A stretch of 64,000 nucleotides of DNA from Verrucomicrobiota bacterium (GTDB taxonomy: Bacteria > Chlamydiota > Chlamydiia > Chlamydiales > Rhabdochlamydiaceae): NCBI GenBank assembly GCA_018240015.1, contig JAFEGJ010000001.1:240250-304249 (forward strand), in the 5' to 3' direction. The position numbers and the translations under genes were made by a program. The notes under the pieces are model-generated. The model made no database searches, was not told the origin of the DNA, and was given only the letters and a program-made list of their open reading frames with translations. Within the stretch, counting starts at the first letter, position 1; the number at the start of each line of letters is the position of its first letter. Below are positions 52,495 to 61,037 of the stretch, piece by piece.

Positions 52495-53264
52495 TAGAAC
52501 TTCACATTCGCGGCAGCGGTAACCGCTTGCTCGCTGATCATCCGCGCTTCCAGCGTTAAATCAAATTTCTTGCCCGAAGAGAGTGTGCATCCGACGGCCA
52601 TTCCAAATCGATCGACATTGCGCATGTGGAAGTGGCTTTTGGGATAAACGTTGTGACTAAATCCGGTTAAATTAGTTTCGGCGACCGAATAAGTAGCACC
52701 GATATAAGGCGTGAATACATCTACGGTATAAGATAAGGCTGCTCCCACTTGCCATTCCCAGTAACGCATATGTGCACCTGTGTCATGGGAAGTTCCGTCG
52801 ACGGTGGCCCATTTAAAATGGGGAGAGCTGTATTGGTACTTAGCATCGACTCCCAGGATTGTGTCGCCCCATTGAAACAAAATGAGACGAGCGCCCGTGC
52901 CGAGCGTCCATTTATCATGCGATTCGACTTCACGCCGTTTTTTATCGACATGAGGACGGTGCCAATAGGTAGATGTTAGAGAACCAGCAGAAATATAATA
53001 CTCAAAGCGATCGAGGACGTTGAAAGTAGCCACACCTTGATTCATAAAAAATTGGAGGCGATCGATGCGGCCAGTGACTCCATCATGGGCGCGCATTTTG
53101 CGATTGTACACAAAGTCACCTTGGTATCCCAATTTGATCGTCAGAAAGCTATCATCGGAGAGAAAAAATCCCTCATCGATAACTTGGGGCTCAGCGGGGT
53201 TTCCTAGATAAAGAGCTGAAAGCTGTGTAGACAAAGCAGTTAAGATGATTAGAATGTAGCGCAT
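52494..53264 (-). CDS. Outer-membrane beta-barrel protein
   Basis: 256 aa from ATG 53264; the frame to 53393 overlaps the regulator gene. The signal peptide is MRYILIILTALSTQLSALYL. The mature protein alternates hydrophobic and polar residues in many short strands (FLTIKLGYQGDFVYNRKMRA, RFEYYISAGSLTSTYWHR, FTPYIGATYSVAETN) and ends in AANVKF, the terminal Phe typical of BAM-inserted barrels. The start region resembles chlamydial MOMP-like porins (YLGNPAEPQVIDEGFF), and I call it MOMP-like with moderate confidence. It lacks the Cys residues of MOMP, except one in VGCTLSSG. Confidence 0.82.
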   Translation of the reverse strand: MRYILIILTALSTQLSALYLGNPAEPQVIDEGFFLSDDSFLTIKLGYQGDFVYNRKMRAHDGVTGRIDRLQFFMNQGVATFNVLDRFEYYISAGSLTSTYWHRPHVDKKRREVESHDKWTLGTGARLILFQWGDTILGVDAKYQYSSPHFKWATVDGTSHDTGAHMRYWEWQVGAALSYTVDVFTPYIGATYSVAETNLTGFSHNVYPKSHFHMRNVDRFGMAVGCTLSSGKKFDLTLEARMISEQAVTAAANVKF

Positions 53265-53280
53265 AAATCTGACTTTATCA

Positions 53281-54072
53281 TCACCGGTAAAAATAATCCA
53301 TTTCTTCGTTTTTTTTAGGTCCGATGACGCGCCATTTGAGGCGAAGACTATGACGATCACAAAAAATTTGCCCGAAATAGATATCTCCTCCACAGAGGTG
53401 AGAATCGATCGAAGAAAGGGAATGTGCGCTAGCGGGTGCTAAGTGGAATAAAAAGACAGGCCTAGAGTGCCCGTGACGCAAATGCTCGAGTGAAATGACG
53501 CCCGACAAAACGTCGAGCGTCCAGCGAAAGGCGTTGGTAAAGTCAATTTCACGCCCTTCCGGGTTTTGCCATTTTCCTTTTTCATGAAAGATGAGAACAT
53601 TATCGTTTTCTTTGGTAACAGCCACTTCACCCAGACCTTTACCATCCCAGCCGCGCTCTTTGCTACTGGTGCGAGCCTGGAAATGGAGATGATGCGTTGC
53701 TTGAAGTCGCTCCCAAAAAAAGAGAAGAATTTTGGTCCTCTTCTCCGGAGTCATTCCAGAAGATCCATCGCCTTCTTCCACATAACAATATTTCTTTTTT
53801 TCTTCGGCGGGTAGCAGCGTGTAGGCTTTTTTGAGGAGCTCTCGTAGCTCATCGAGGAGAGGATAGGCGGGGTTGAACTGGAAGATTTTGGTTTTACCTT
53901 CGGAATAACTGTGGATGATCCCTCCCTTTTCTAAACGGGCAAAGGCTTTTTGGAGAGGGGTCAAGGGGGCGCTGAGGAGTCTTTGGAGCTGCGTCCCATA
54001 ACATTTATTGTTCACAAAAAGAAACAGGAGTACTTTTTGGACGTTTTTGTTTCCGCAAAGCCCTTCGATCAT
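53281..54072 (-). CDS. Winged-helix protein with DUF6314-like C-terminal domain; candidate regulator of bioY
   Basis: A 263-aa protein. Residues about 5-75 are a winged helix (QKVLLFLFVNNKCYGTQLQR, LTPLQKAFARLEKGGIIHSY). The C-terminal 150 residues match my memory of DUF6314, a small-molecule-type barrel, with LHFQARTSSKERGWDGKGLG, DSHLCGGDIYFG and LKWRVIGPKKNEEMDYFYR. It is divergent from bioY with 189 bases between, where palindromic AAACC...GGTTT sites lie. This suggests a regulator of the biotin locus; the evidence is position plus sites. Downstream on the same strand are the barrel and MFS genes. Confidence 0.75.
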   Translation of the reverse strand: MIEGLCGNKNVQKVLLFLFVNNKCYGTQLQRLLSAPLTPLQKAFARLEKGGIIHSYSEGKTKIFQFNPAYPLLDELRELLKKAYTLLPAEEKKKYCYVEEGDGSSGMTPEKRTKILLFFWERLQATHHLHFQARTSSKERGWDGKGLGEVAVTKENDNVLIFHEKGKWQNPEGREIDFTNAFRWTLDVLSGVISLEHLRHGHSRPVFLFHLAPASAHSLSSIDSHLCGGDIYFGQIFCDRHSLRLKWRVIGPKKNEEMDYFYR

Positions 54073-54102
54073 AAAAAAATAACTCTCTTTTTAGTGTTTT
54101 TC

Positions 54103-54190
54103 AACCCATTTTATGGTTTTTAGCCGCAAAAGGGTAGAGATTGCCAAATCAAACCTATTTTGTAAATACTACAAACCACTTTTTGGTTTA
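54103..54190. promoter_or_regulatory. Three AAACC-type operator-like sites between bioY and its divergent regulator
   Basis: AACCCATTTTATGGTTT (54103-54119), AAACCTATTTTGTAAATA (54151-54168) and AAACCACTTTTTGGTTTA (54173-54190) share AAACC-N2-TTTT-N2-GGTTT. The first and third are clear palindromes, the second has only the left half. TTGCCA (54141-54146), a 16-base spacer and TAAATA (54163-54168) form a likely bioY promoter overlapped by the middle site. Confidence 0.6.
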
Positions 54191-54261
54191 TACATAAAAA
54201 TACGGGGGATTGCTCCTTTGTTGAAAAAGAAGTAGTCTGATGGTTTTACAAGGAGGATATT

Positions 54262-54819
54262 ATGTCTCAGACTATCGCTCTCAAGCAAAACACCGTCTTC
54301 AAGGAAATAGCCATCGTTCTTGCCGGAAGTCTTTTTATGGCTTTGATGGCGCAGGTTCGCGTTCCTCTCCCTTTTACACCCGTGCCGCTAACACTGCAAA
54401 CCCTTGCGGTGTTTCTTCTTGGGGGAATCTTAGGGCCTAAAAGAGCTCTACTGTCACTTATCGCTTACTTAATAGAGGGCACATGCGGACTCCCTATCTT
54501 CAATGGAGGCTCGATCAATCCGCTGTGGTTTTTGGGTCCACATGCTGGCTATTTATGGGGCTTTGTTTTGGCCGCATTCGTCGTAGGTAAACTCACAGAA
54601 AATCGCGAAGATTTTTTTCGATTTCTCTTAGCACTTCTCGTTGGAGAGGCGATCATTTTAGGCCTGGGAACTTCGTGGCTTGCCTTATTCATGGGCTGGA
54701 AGAAAGCATTTTTGGTTGGAGCAGCTCCTTTTTTCATCGGAGCTACTCTTAAAATGTGCGCTGGATCTTTTATTTTGAAAAGCTATGTTATCACTCGCCA
54801 AGCTTTCTTCTCTCGTTAG
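54262..54819 (+). CDS. bioY: Biotin transporter BioY
   Basis: A 185-aa substrate-binding membrane protein of an ECF-type biotin importer. It has six hydrophobic helices; the signatures are MALMAQVRVPLPFTPVPLTL, then QTLAVFLLGGILGPKRA and YLIEGTCGLPIFNGGS with GPHAGYLWGF. The start has a perfect AAGGAGG at seven bases. No bioMN genes are visible here; BioY alone can transport in some bacteria. The BPL_N protein gene follows 10 bases downstream. Confidence 0.95.
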   Translation: MSQTIALKQNTVFKEIAIVLAGSLFMALMAQVRVPLPFTPVPLTLQTLAVFLLGGILGPKRALLSLIAYLIEGTCGLPIFNGGSINPLWFLGPHAGYLWGFVLAAFVVGKLTENREDFFRFLLALLVGEAIILGLGTSWLALFMGWKKAFLVGAAPFFIGATLKMCAGSFILKSYVITRQAFFSR

Positions 54820-54829
54820 GAAACAAGCT

Positions 54830-55531
54830 ATGATCCGCGTTTATAGCGACAAAGGCGCCTGCGATTTAAGCTCAGACGCCCTAGCATTTGAGCTTGGCAA
54901 ACGGTTCCCTTGCGTGCAAAAAGTAGACAGCCGTTTTCTTAAATCTGTATCCTGGGAAACCACCACTTCGGCTCTGATTATGGGAGGCGGCACTTGTTCC
55001 ATTTGGGAGCAAGATTTAGGGCAAAAGGGAATGGAAAAAATCCGTGACTTTGTTTTGAAAGGGGGAAAGTTCGTGGGATTTTGTGCAGGCGCCTATTTTG
55101 CGGCGCCGCACAGCCTATTTTCCTTTATCAGCAGCCCTCCTTTAGAAAAGAATCGCCCGCTGAAATTTTTCGAAGGTAAAGCCATAGGCCCTCTCATTCC
55201 CACCGATAACCCCTTAGGGAAAGAAGCGGCGATGGCGATCCCCATCAAAATCGGGAATACTAAAGGATACTGCTACTACCAGTCGGGATGTTATTTTGAG
55301 ACCGTAGATGAAACGGAGATCCTTGCCTACTATGATAAGCCATTTGACAAACCCGCAATGATCAAGAAAAAATCGGCACTACTCTGTGGATTCCATCCCG
55401 AATTTTCATGGGAGAATTTAGGGTCCTATTCGGACCCTATTTTTGGATCGCTTGTCGATGCATTGACCCATCAAGAGGCTTTTCGCCTTTTGATCTGGCA
55501 AAAAGTGGTAGACCACTTATCTCAACTATAA
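54830..55531 (+). CDS. BPL_N-domain protein (biotin-protein-ligase N-terminal-like, glutaminase fold)
   Basis: 233 aa from ATG 54830, with AGGAAA upstream; the longer frame starts inside bioY. The protein has a glutamine-amidotransferase-like fold: MIRVYSDKGACDLSSDAL, ALIMGGGTCSIWEQDLG, KFVGFCAGAYFAAP with a nucleophile-like Cys, and CGFHPEFSWENL near the end. This corresponds to the N-terminal domain of large eukaryotic-type biotin protein ligases, found alone in some chlamydiae beside biotin genes. The catalytic ligase domain is absent. Its role is unclear; linkage to bioY supports biotin handling. Confidence 0.85.
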   Translation: MIRVYSDKGACDLSSDALAFELGKRFPCVQKVDSRFLKSVSWETTTSALIMGGGTCSIWEQDLGQKGMEKIRDFVLKGGKFVGFCAGAYFAAPHSLFSFISSPPLEKNRPLKFFEGKAIGPLIPTDNPLGKEAAMAIPIKIGNTKGYCYYQSGCYFETVDETEILAYYDKPFDKPAMIKKKSALLCGFHPEFSWENLGSYSDPIFGSLVDALTHQEAFRLLIWQKVVDHLSQL

Positions 55532-57567
55532 TCAGCCGTGTCAACGTAGACAGTCCAAGGAACATCTTTTCCGGGAAATAAATCATTCCAAGACGTCATC
55601 GGAGCGCCGACTGTTCCTGTGCGATCCACGCGCCACAGCTCGAGTTTTTTCGTGCGAGGATTGACGATGAAGGCAAAGTAAAAATGGAGCCAGTTGGTAT
55701 CCGCAAATGTCAGAATGCGCGGCGCAAAACCGATCGCACGTGCTCTTTCCGCAATGAGTCCGTGCACATCGTCAGTGATGTCCTGAAGATGCAATTTGGC
55801 TAAATTTTTCACATCGAGAGCTGTGAGTTGGGAGGGAAGATTTTTTGGCAAAGTAGGAGTGACTTTCCACGGAGATAGGAGCTCTTGTAAAACTGCTTGA
55901 CATTGGCTGCGGGAAACAAAAGGAAGAGATTGAAAAAGCTCGGCATCGGAGAGCTTGGATTCTTTTGGCATATGCCTTTCATAGAACTCTTGCATGGGGA
56001 TGAGAAAGTTATCGCGCACCCACGTATAAGTAAATCCTCGATCTTGCCAACCAGCACTAAAGGGAGTAATGCCGGGTTTGAGGAGAAAAGCATGCGTCGG
56101 CGATTGCATGAGCATGCTTTTGCCCTTATCTTTCACAAAAGCATTCGTAATTTTGGGCGGCAGGCTCTTGAGGGTTTCGAGCAAAAAGAGGCATAAATCG
56201 AGGGGGTTTTCGGCTTTTCGACTCTCTTGGTGTAGTGGAGCTTCTTTAGCGAAGTATGTTTTTACGAGTGTTTCCATCGTGCCACCCGACACATAGGCCC
56301 ATGGTGTGCGCCCCATTTTTTTGCTGCGCGCCACCGCTGACTTTAAAAATTCTTCGGAACGAACGTGTTGTATGACAGTTGTCGTTATTTCAGCCGCGAG
56401 CCCCTTTTCGACTTCACTTTCGCAGCCATGAACAATCGATGCTTCGCTTAAGGTAAAGAAGTCTACAAGGCTGCGGATGTAATCTTCCGGAGTGCGCACT
56501 ACAGACCAAATTGAAGCATCGGCCCGCCCATGTTTGTACACAAGCCTAAAGCCCGCAGGACTATCTTCGTAGGCGTCTGGTTGAAGCCCCGCCATTTCAG
56601 GGTCGTAGATCTCTTGAAAATATTCAGGGAATTTTCGATCGTATTGCTGCGTGAGATAGGAAAAGAAATTAGCAAAACGCTTGGCTCTTTCCTGAAAATC
56701 CTCCACAAGTTCTCGACAAGCTTGAAGATGATAATACCTAGCTTGGTACTCGGCTTTCAAACGTCTTGCTTCTGCTTGGGTGTCTACATTGCTGAGCATC
56801 GATTCGACCATGCGCACTTGATCGATGGCGAGATTGTATTCCTCGCCGTATTCTTGGAGCTTTTCATTAGCAGACTTTAGTTTTTCTTCGATCAAGCGGT
56901 AAACGACTTCACCGATGCCCCCTTTTTCGCTCGGATGCAGTCCCAAACTCACGTAGAGATTCCAGCGAGAGAATTCCATTTTAATTTCAGAATAGGAGGC
57001 CAGTGTGAATTCCCAAGCCTTCAATAGAGCAAGATCTCCTTCCTTGCCTCCCCAGCTGAGCGATAGAGGAACTGAGCATTCTTTACCGGCGATGACACGG
57101 CGCATTCTTCCTGTCGTCAGTAAATCGTATAGGTCGAGTAGAAATCGATCGAGTTGCTCTTCTTGGATGAGGATCGCGGGCGCTGTGGCAAAACACGATC
57201 CGACATTTTGACGAAGAGGGACAAGCGCTGCGGCGATCACCGCCCTTCTTACATGCGCGTCAGAAAGTGGTGTGCCCGGAGACAGCCCCAGAGAGTCGTA
57301 AATCAGTTTTTCTGCACCTTTATGGCAAAGCGGTAGTCCAAAGCGCTGAAAGCTTTTGAAAAATCGATCATCACTGCGCCAACGCTGCAAAAACTTTTCT
57401 TGATACCTTCGTAGTAGTTCGTCAGAGAATCCGTCGAGGTGAAAAGCATAGGGCAAAATAATTTGAGCCCGCTCAAATTTCCCTCCTTCCGTCACTAAAG
57501 CAGCGGCAATAGAAAGCGCTTGGCGCACGGCTCTAAGGCTATAAGAATCTTTTTCGTCTAAAAACAT
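55522..57567 (-). CDS. Large conserved protein with papain-like active-site candidate
   Basis: A 681-aa soluble protein. Near residue 118 is RQNVGSCFATAPAILIQEEQ, closely resembling the Gln and Cys of a papain-fold active site (Q-x5-6-C-[WF]-A). Near residue 638 FADTNWLHFYFAFIVNPRT offers a possible Asn/His region, followed by KLELWRVDRTG. A coiled-coil-like segment lies at about 225-290. There is no signal peptide or membrane helix. The protease assignment is by motif only. It is divergent from thrS, 50 bases away, and overlaps the BPL_N gene end by 10 bases. Confidence 0.75.
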   Translation of the reverse strand: MFLDEKDSYSLRAVRQALSIAAALVTEGGKFERAQIILPYAFHLDGFSDELLRRYQEKFLQRWRSDDRFFKSFQRFGLPLCHKGAEKLIYDSLGLSPGTPLSDAHVRRAVIAAALVPLRQNVGSCFATAPAILIQEEQLDRFLLDLYDLLTTGRMRRVIAGKECSVPLSLSWGGKEGDLALLKAWEFTLASYSEIKMEFSRWNLYVSLGLHPSEKGGIGEVVYRLIEEKLKSANEKLQEYGEEYNLAIDQVRMVESMLSNVDTQAEARRLKAEYQARYYHLQACRELVEDFQERAKRFANFFSYLTQQYDRKFPEYFQEIYDPEMAGLQPDAYEDSPAGFRLVYKHGRADASIWSVVRTPEDYIRSLVDFFTLSEASIVHGCESEVEKGLAAEITTTVIQHVRSEEFLKSAVARSKKMGRTPWAYVSGGTMETLVKTYFAKEAPLHQESRKAENPLDLCLFLLETLKSLPPKITNAFVKDKGKSMLMQSPTHAFLLKPGITPFSAGWQDRGFTYTWVRDNFLIPMQEFYERHMPKESKLSDAELFQSLPFVSRSQCQAVLQELLSPWKVTPTLPKNLPSQLTALDVKNLAKLHLQDITDDVHGLIAERARAIGFAPRILTFADTNWLHFYFAFIVNPRTKKLELWRVDRTGTVGAPMTSWNDLFPGKDVPWTVYVDTADYS

Positions 57568-57617
57568 TTAGGATCTTTTGCTAGAATGGACCTCAACCTT
57601 AAAATACCACGGATTTT

Positions 57618-59552
57618 ATGAAGATACAAGTTGATGAAGAATGGATTGAGCTTCCCGAGGGAAGTTTAGCAAAAGACGCCGCAGAAAAAAAGAAACTCAC
57701 CGGCCCTGATCAAGCGCTGGGAGTCTCGATCAACGGATCCCTATTCGATCTCGCAGCGCCCCTCAAAGACGGCGACAAGCTCCACTTTCTAAACTTCTCT
57801 GAAAAGCAAGGAAAAGAAGTTTTTTGGCATACCTCTGCGCACGTTCTGGCGCAAGCCATCCTACGCGTATTCCCCCATGCAAAACCGACCATCGGCCCTC
57901 CGATCGAACAAGGGTTTTACTACGATTTTGCAAACTTGACCATCTCCGATGCTGATTTCGCGAAAATCGAAGAAGAGATGCAAAAAATTCTGGATGAGAA
58001 TTACAAACCAAGCCGTCACCTCTTCAAAGATAAAAAAGAAGCGCTTTCTAAATTCAAAAATAATCCCTACAAAGTCGAGCTCATCGAAGGATTTGAAGAA
58101 GGTCCCATCACCGCCTATGAGCAAGGGGAATTTTTTGATCTGTGCCGCGGTCCCCATCTCCCCAATTTGGGCAAAATCAAAGCGATCAAAATTTTAAAAG
58201 TCTCCGGTGCTTACTGGAAGGGCGATTCCAAACGCGAGATGCTCACGCGCATCTATGCGATTTCTTATCCCGACCGCAAAATGCTCAAAGAGTTCTTGCA
58301 ACTCCTCGAAGAAGCCAAAAAACGGGATCACAAACTCATTGGACAACATCTCGATCTTTTTTCGATTCAAGAAGAGGCCCCGGGTTGTCCGTTCATCCAT
58401 CCGAAGGGAATGATCGTTTGGAACCGTCTCGTCGAGTTCCTGCGCGGATTGAATCGCAAAGCCGATTATGTCGAAATCAAAACTCCTCTTTTAGTGGGTC
58501 AGCAGCTCTGGGAGCGTTCGGGCCACTGGAATTATTACCGCGAAAATATGTACGCGTTTGAAATCGAAGACAGAGCTTACGCTCTGAAACCGATGAACTG
58601 CCCTGGGTGTATGCTGTTTTACAAAACCCGTACTCATAGCTACCGCGAGCTTCCTTTTCGTGTGAGCGAAATTGGTCATGTGCACCGCCACGAACTATCG
58701 GGCGCACTGAATGGTCTTTTTCGCGTGCGCAGTTTCCACCAAGACGACGCCCACCTTTTCATGAAGCCCTCCGACATCAAGCAAGAAATTTTAGGGATCC
58801 TTGGACTCGTTGAGGAAATTTACGGAACGTTCGGGCTTGAGTACCGCTTCGAGCTTTCGACGCGGCCCAAAGAAAGTATCGGCACTGATGAAGACTGGGA
58901 GCGCGCTACGCTGGGTCTTCAAGGCGCTCTCGATGAGTGGGGACAGCCCTACCAAATCAACGCGGGCGATGGCGCCTTTTACGGACCCAAAATCGATATC
59001 CATATCCGCGATGCGCTGGGACGTTCTTGGCAATGTGGCACGATCCAACTCGACATGGCCCTTCCCGAAAAATTTGAACTCGAATATATGGATAAGGACG
59101 GCATGCACCACCGGCCTGTCATGGTACACAGGGCGATTTTTGGATCGATCGAGCGATTTTTTGGAATCTTGATTGAACACTTTGCGGGGAAATTTCCGCT
59201 GTGGATCAGTCCTCTTCCGATCCGGATCATCACGGTAGCTGACCGGCACCGCGAGTTTGCATTCCATGCCCTAAACGAAATAGCGGCGCGGGGCTTTATC
59301 GCTGATGTCGATGACACAGCTGAGTCGGTGGGTAAAAAAGTAAGGAACGCACAACTCCTGCAGATCAACTACATGTTGACCGTAGGAGACAAAGAAGTGG
59401 AAAACAAAACAGTGAGCATCCGCACGAGGGACAATGTGGTCCACGGCGAGATGTCTCTCGAAGTTTTCCTAGATGCCCTCGAAAAAGAAATGCGCGAAAA
59501 AGCGCTTAACTCAAGTTTAGGAAATGCCCATGCGGGTCATCACAATCAGTAG
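57618..59552 (+). CDS. thrS: Threonyl-tRNA synthetase
   Basis: A 644-aa class II synthetase of usual length. A TGS-type N-domain (residues 1-65) is followed by the editing domain with HTSAHVLAQAI and YYDFAN, then the catalytic core with APGCPFIHPKGMIVWNRLVE, MNCPGCMLFYKT, FRVSEIGHVHRHELSGALNG and FHQDDAHLF, and motif 3 with RAIFGSIERFFGILIEHFAG. The anticodon-binding domain is at about residues 535-640 (LQINYMLTVGDKEVENKTVS). It charges tRNA-Thr and removes mischarged serine. It is first in thrS-parA-pgp6. Confidence 0.97.
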   Translation: MKIQVDEEWIELPEGSLAKDAAEKKKLTGPDQALGVSINGSLFDLAAPLKDGDKLHFLNFSEKQGKEVFWHTSAHVLAQAILRVFPHAKPTIGPPIEQGFYYDFANLTISDADFAKIEEEMQKILDENYKPSRHLFKDKKEALSKFKNNPYKVELIEGFEEGPITAYEQGEFFDLCRGPHLPNLGKIKAIKILKVSGAYWKGDSKREMLTRIYAISYPDRKMLKEFLQLLEEAKKRDHKLIGQHLDLFSIQEEAPGCPFIHPKGMIVWNRLVEFLRGLNRKADYVEIKTPLLVGQQLWERSGHWNYYRENMYAFEIEDRAYALKPMNCPGCMLFYKTRTHSYRELPFRVSEIGHVHRHELSGALNGLFRVRSFHQDDAHLFMKPSDIKQEILGILGLVEEIYGTFGLEYRFELSTRPKESIGTDEDWERATLGLQGALDEWGQPYQINAGDGAFYGPKIDIHIRDALGRSWQCGTIQLDMALPEKFELEYMDKDGMHHRPVMVHRAIFGSIERFFGILIEHFAGKFPLWISPLPIRIITVADRHREFAFHALNEIAARGFIADVDDTAESVGKKVRNAQLLQINYMLTVGDKEVENKTVSIRTRDNVVHGEMSLEVFLDALEKEMREKALNSSLGNAHAGHHNQ

Positions 59553-60300
59553 TTTTAAAGGAGGGACAGCGAAGACATCGACGTCGCTCCATATCGGCGC
59601 TGCGCTGGCCAAACACCATAAGCAAAAAGTTCTTCTCATCGATTTTGATGCTCAGGCCAATTTAACATCGGGCCTCGGATACGATCCCGACGCACACGAC
59701 AGCTTGGCGCCCGTATTGCAAAGAAGAAAAACACTGCAGGAAGTCATTCTCAAAACTTCCATTCCGAATCTGTTCCTCATCCCAGCCGACACTTGGCTGG
59801 AGCGCATCGAAGTCACCGAAGCACTGGCCGGCGATCGGTATTCTCACGAACGCCTCAAAGAACTCCTCAAATCCCTCAAAGGATTTGACACCGTGATCAT
59901 TGACACCCCGCCGTCACTCTGCTGGCTCACCGAATCGGCGCTCATCGCTTCCGAATTTGCTCTCGTTACCGCAACTCCGGAATTTTACAGCGTCAAAGGA
60001 CTGCAGCGCCTCTCGCAATTTCTTACCAGCATCAGCGAGCGCCACACTCTCGATGTTCTCGGGATCGTCCTCTCGTTTTGGAATCCGCGCGGCAAAAGCA
60101 ACGAAGCCTTCATCGACGTCATCGAAGAGACGTTCCCCGGAAAAATGCTCAAAGCCAAAGTTCGCCGCGACATCTCGGTCTCTGAAGCCTCTGTACACGG
60201 TAAATCGGTCTTCGAAACTGCTCCTAGCTCAAGGGCTGCAGAAGATTATAAAACGCTCGCCAAAGAACTTTTAAAACGGCTCCAAAAATGTCCAAAATAA
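59530..60300 (+). CDS. ParA/MinD-family ATPase
   Basis: 256 aa from ATG 59530 (59524 is also possible). The deviant Walker A is SSFKGGTAKTSTSLHIGAAL, followed by VLLIDFDAQANLTSGLG and VIIDTPPSLCWLTESALIAS, as in plasmid and chromosome partition ATPases. It overlaps thrS by 23 bases. In C. trachomatis the same gene (CT582) follows thrS and has a plasmid paralogue, pgp5 (recalled). It probably positions DNA or acts in regulation; the partner ParB is not adjacent. Confidence 0.92.
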   Translation: MRVITISSFKGGTAKTSTSLHIGAALAKHHKQKVLLIDFDAQANLTSGLGYDPDAHDSLAPVLQRRKTLQEVILKTSIPNLFLIPADTWLERIEVTEALAGDRYSHERLKELLKSLKGFDTVIIDTPPSLCWLTESALIASEFALVTATPEFYSVKGLQRLSQFLTSISERHTLDVLGIVLSFWNPRGKSNEAFIDVIEETFPGKMLKAKVRRDISVSEASVHGKSVFETAPSSRAAEDYKTLAKELLKRLQKCPK

Positions 60301-61037
60301 ATTCACTCTTATCTGATCGATTAAAAGCTGCGACGCAAAAACTCACCACGAAGATGAACTCACTTGCCGGCCTGACTTCCGATGGCCAGCTCTCCTCTTT
60401 TTCAGGAGTTTTTCGCGTCTCTCCACTAACGCATCTGGAACAATCGACTTTAGAGGCGCTTCTCGAAAACTACAAAAATGAAGCGCAAGAAATTGGCACC
60501 GACCTCTCGGCACTTTCCAACATTACTTCCGAAGTCAAAGCCATCAACAATCAAGCGGCGATACTACATGGCGAGCGCATCAAAAAAGCCCAAGAAATTC
60601 TGAAAAAATACCGCGATGGCGCGTTTTCAGCTTGGCTCATTGCCACCTATGGCAACCGCCAAACGCCTTACAATTTTCTGCAATACTACGAACTGTTTTT
60701 GCAGCTTCCCAAAACGCTCCACGAAAATCTCGACCGCATGCCACGCCAAGCTGTCTACACACTCGCAAGCCGCTCTGCACCGCTCGAACAAAAGACAGAG
60801 ATCATACAAAACTATCGCGGCGAGAAAAAACGAGAAATTCTCAAAATCATCCGCAAAGCTTTTCCTCTTCCTACTGACGATCGTAGAGGATCTGACACAG
60901 CAGCTCTTGCGATTGCCTCGCTACAAAAGACACTCGAGCTCGTGAAGGAAAAGCGATTTTCTCCTTCTTCTTCTCAGCAGGAGGCCCTCTTGGGTCTTGT
61001 GCGTGCAATCGAGCGCCAGATCGAAGCTAATGAGTAG
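60288..61037 (+). CDS. Pgp6-like protein
   Basis: A 249-aa protein resembling the chlamydial virulence-plasmid pgp6-D and its chromosomal homologue CT583 in position and style: SFSGVFRVSPLTHLEQSTLE, ARFQ-free helical middle with WLIATYGNRQTPYNFLQYYE and a C-terminal KREILKIIRKAFPLPTDDRR. It overlaps parA by 13 bases. It is probably a DNA-related partner of the ParA ATPase. It ends in a short overlap with the convergent methyltransferase gene. Confidence 0.85.
   Translation: MSKINSLLSDRLKAATQKLTTKMNSLAGLTSDGQLSSFSGVFRVSPLTHLEQSTLEALLENYKNEAQEIGTDLSALSNITSEVKAINNQAAILHGERIKKAQEILKKYRDGAFSAWLIATYGNRQTPYNFLQYYELFLQLPKTLHENLDRMPRQAVYTLASRSAPLEQKTEIIQNYRGEKKREILKIIRKAFPLPTDDRRGSDTAALAIASLQKTLELVKEKRFSPSSSQQEALLGLVRAIERQIEANE

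Noticed and set aside
54072-54262. Riboswitch ahead of bioY
   Set aside because: The leader is short after the likely promoter and shows palindromic protein-site repeats rather than a structured aptamer.
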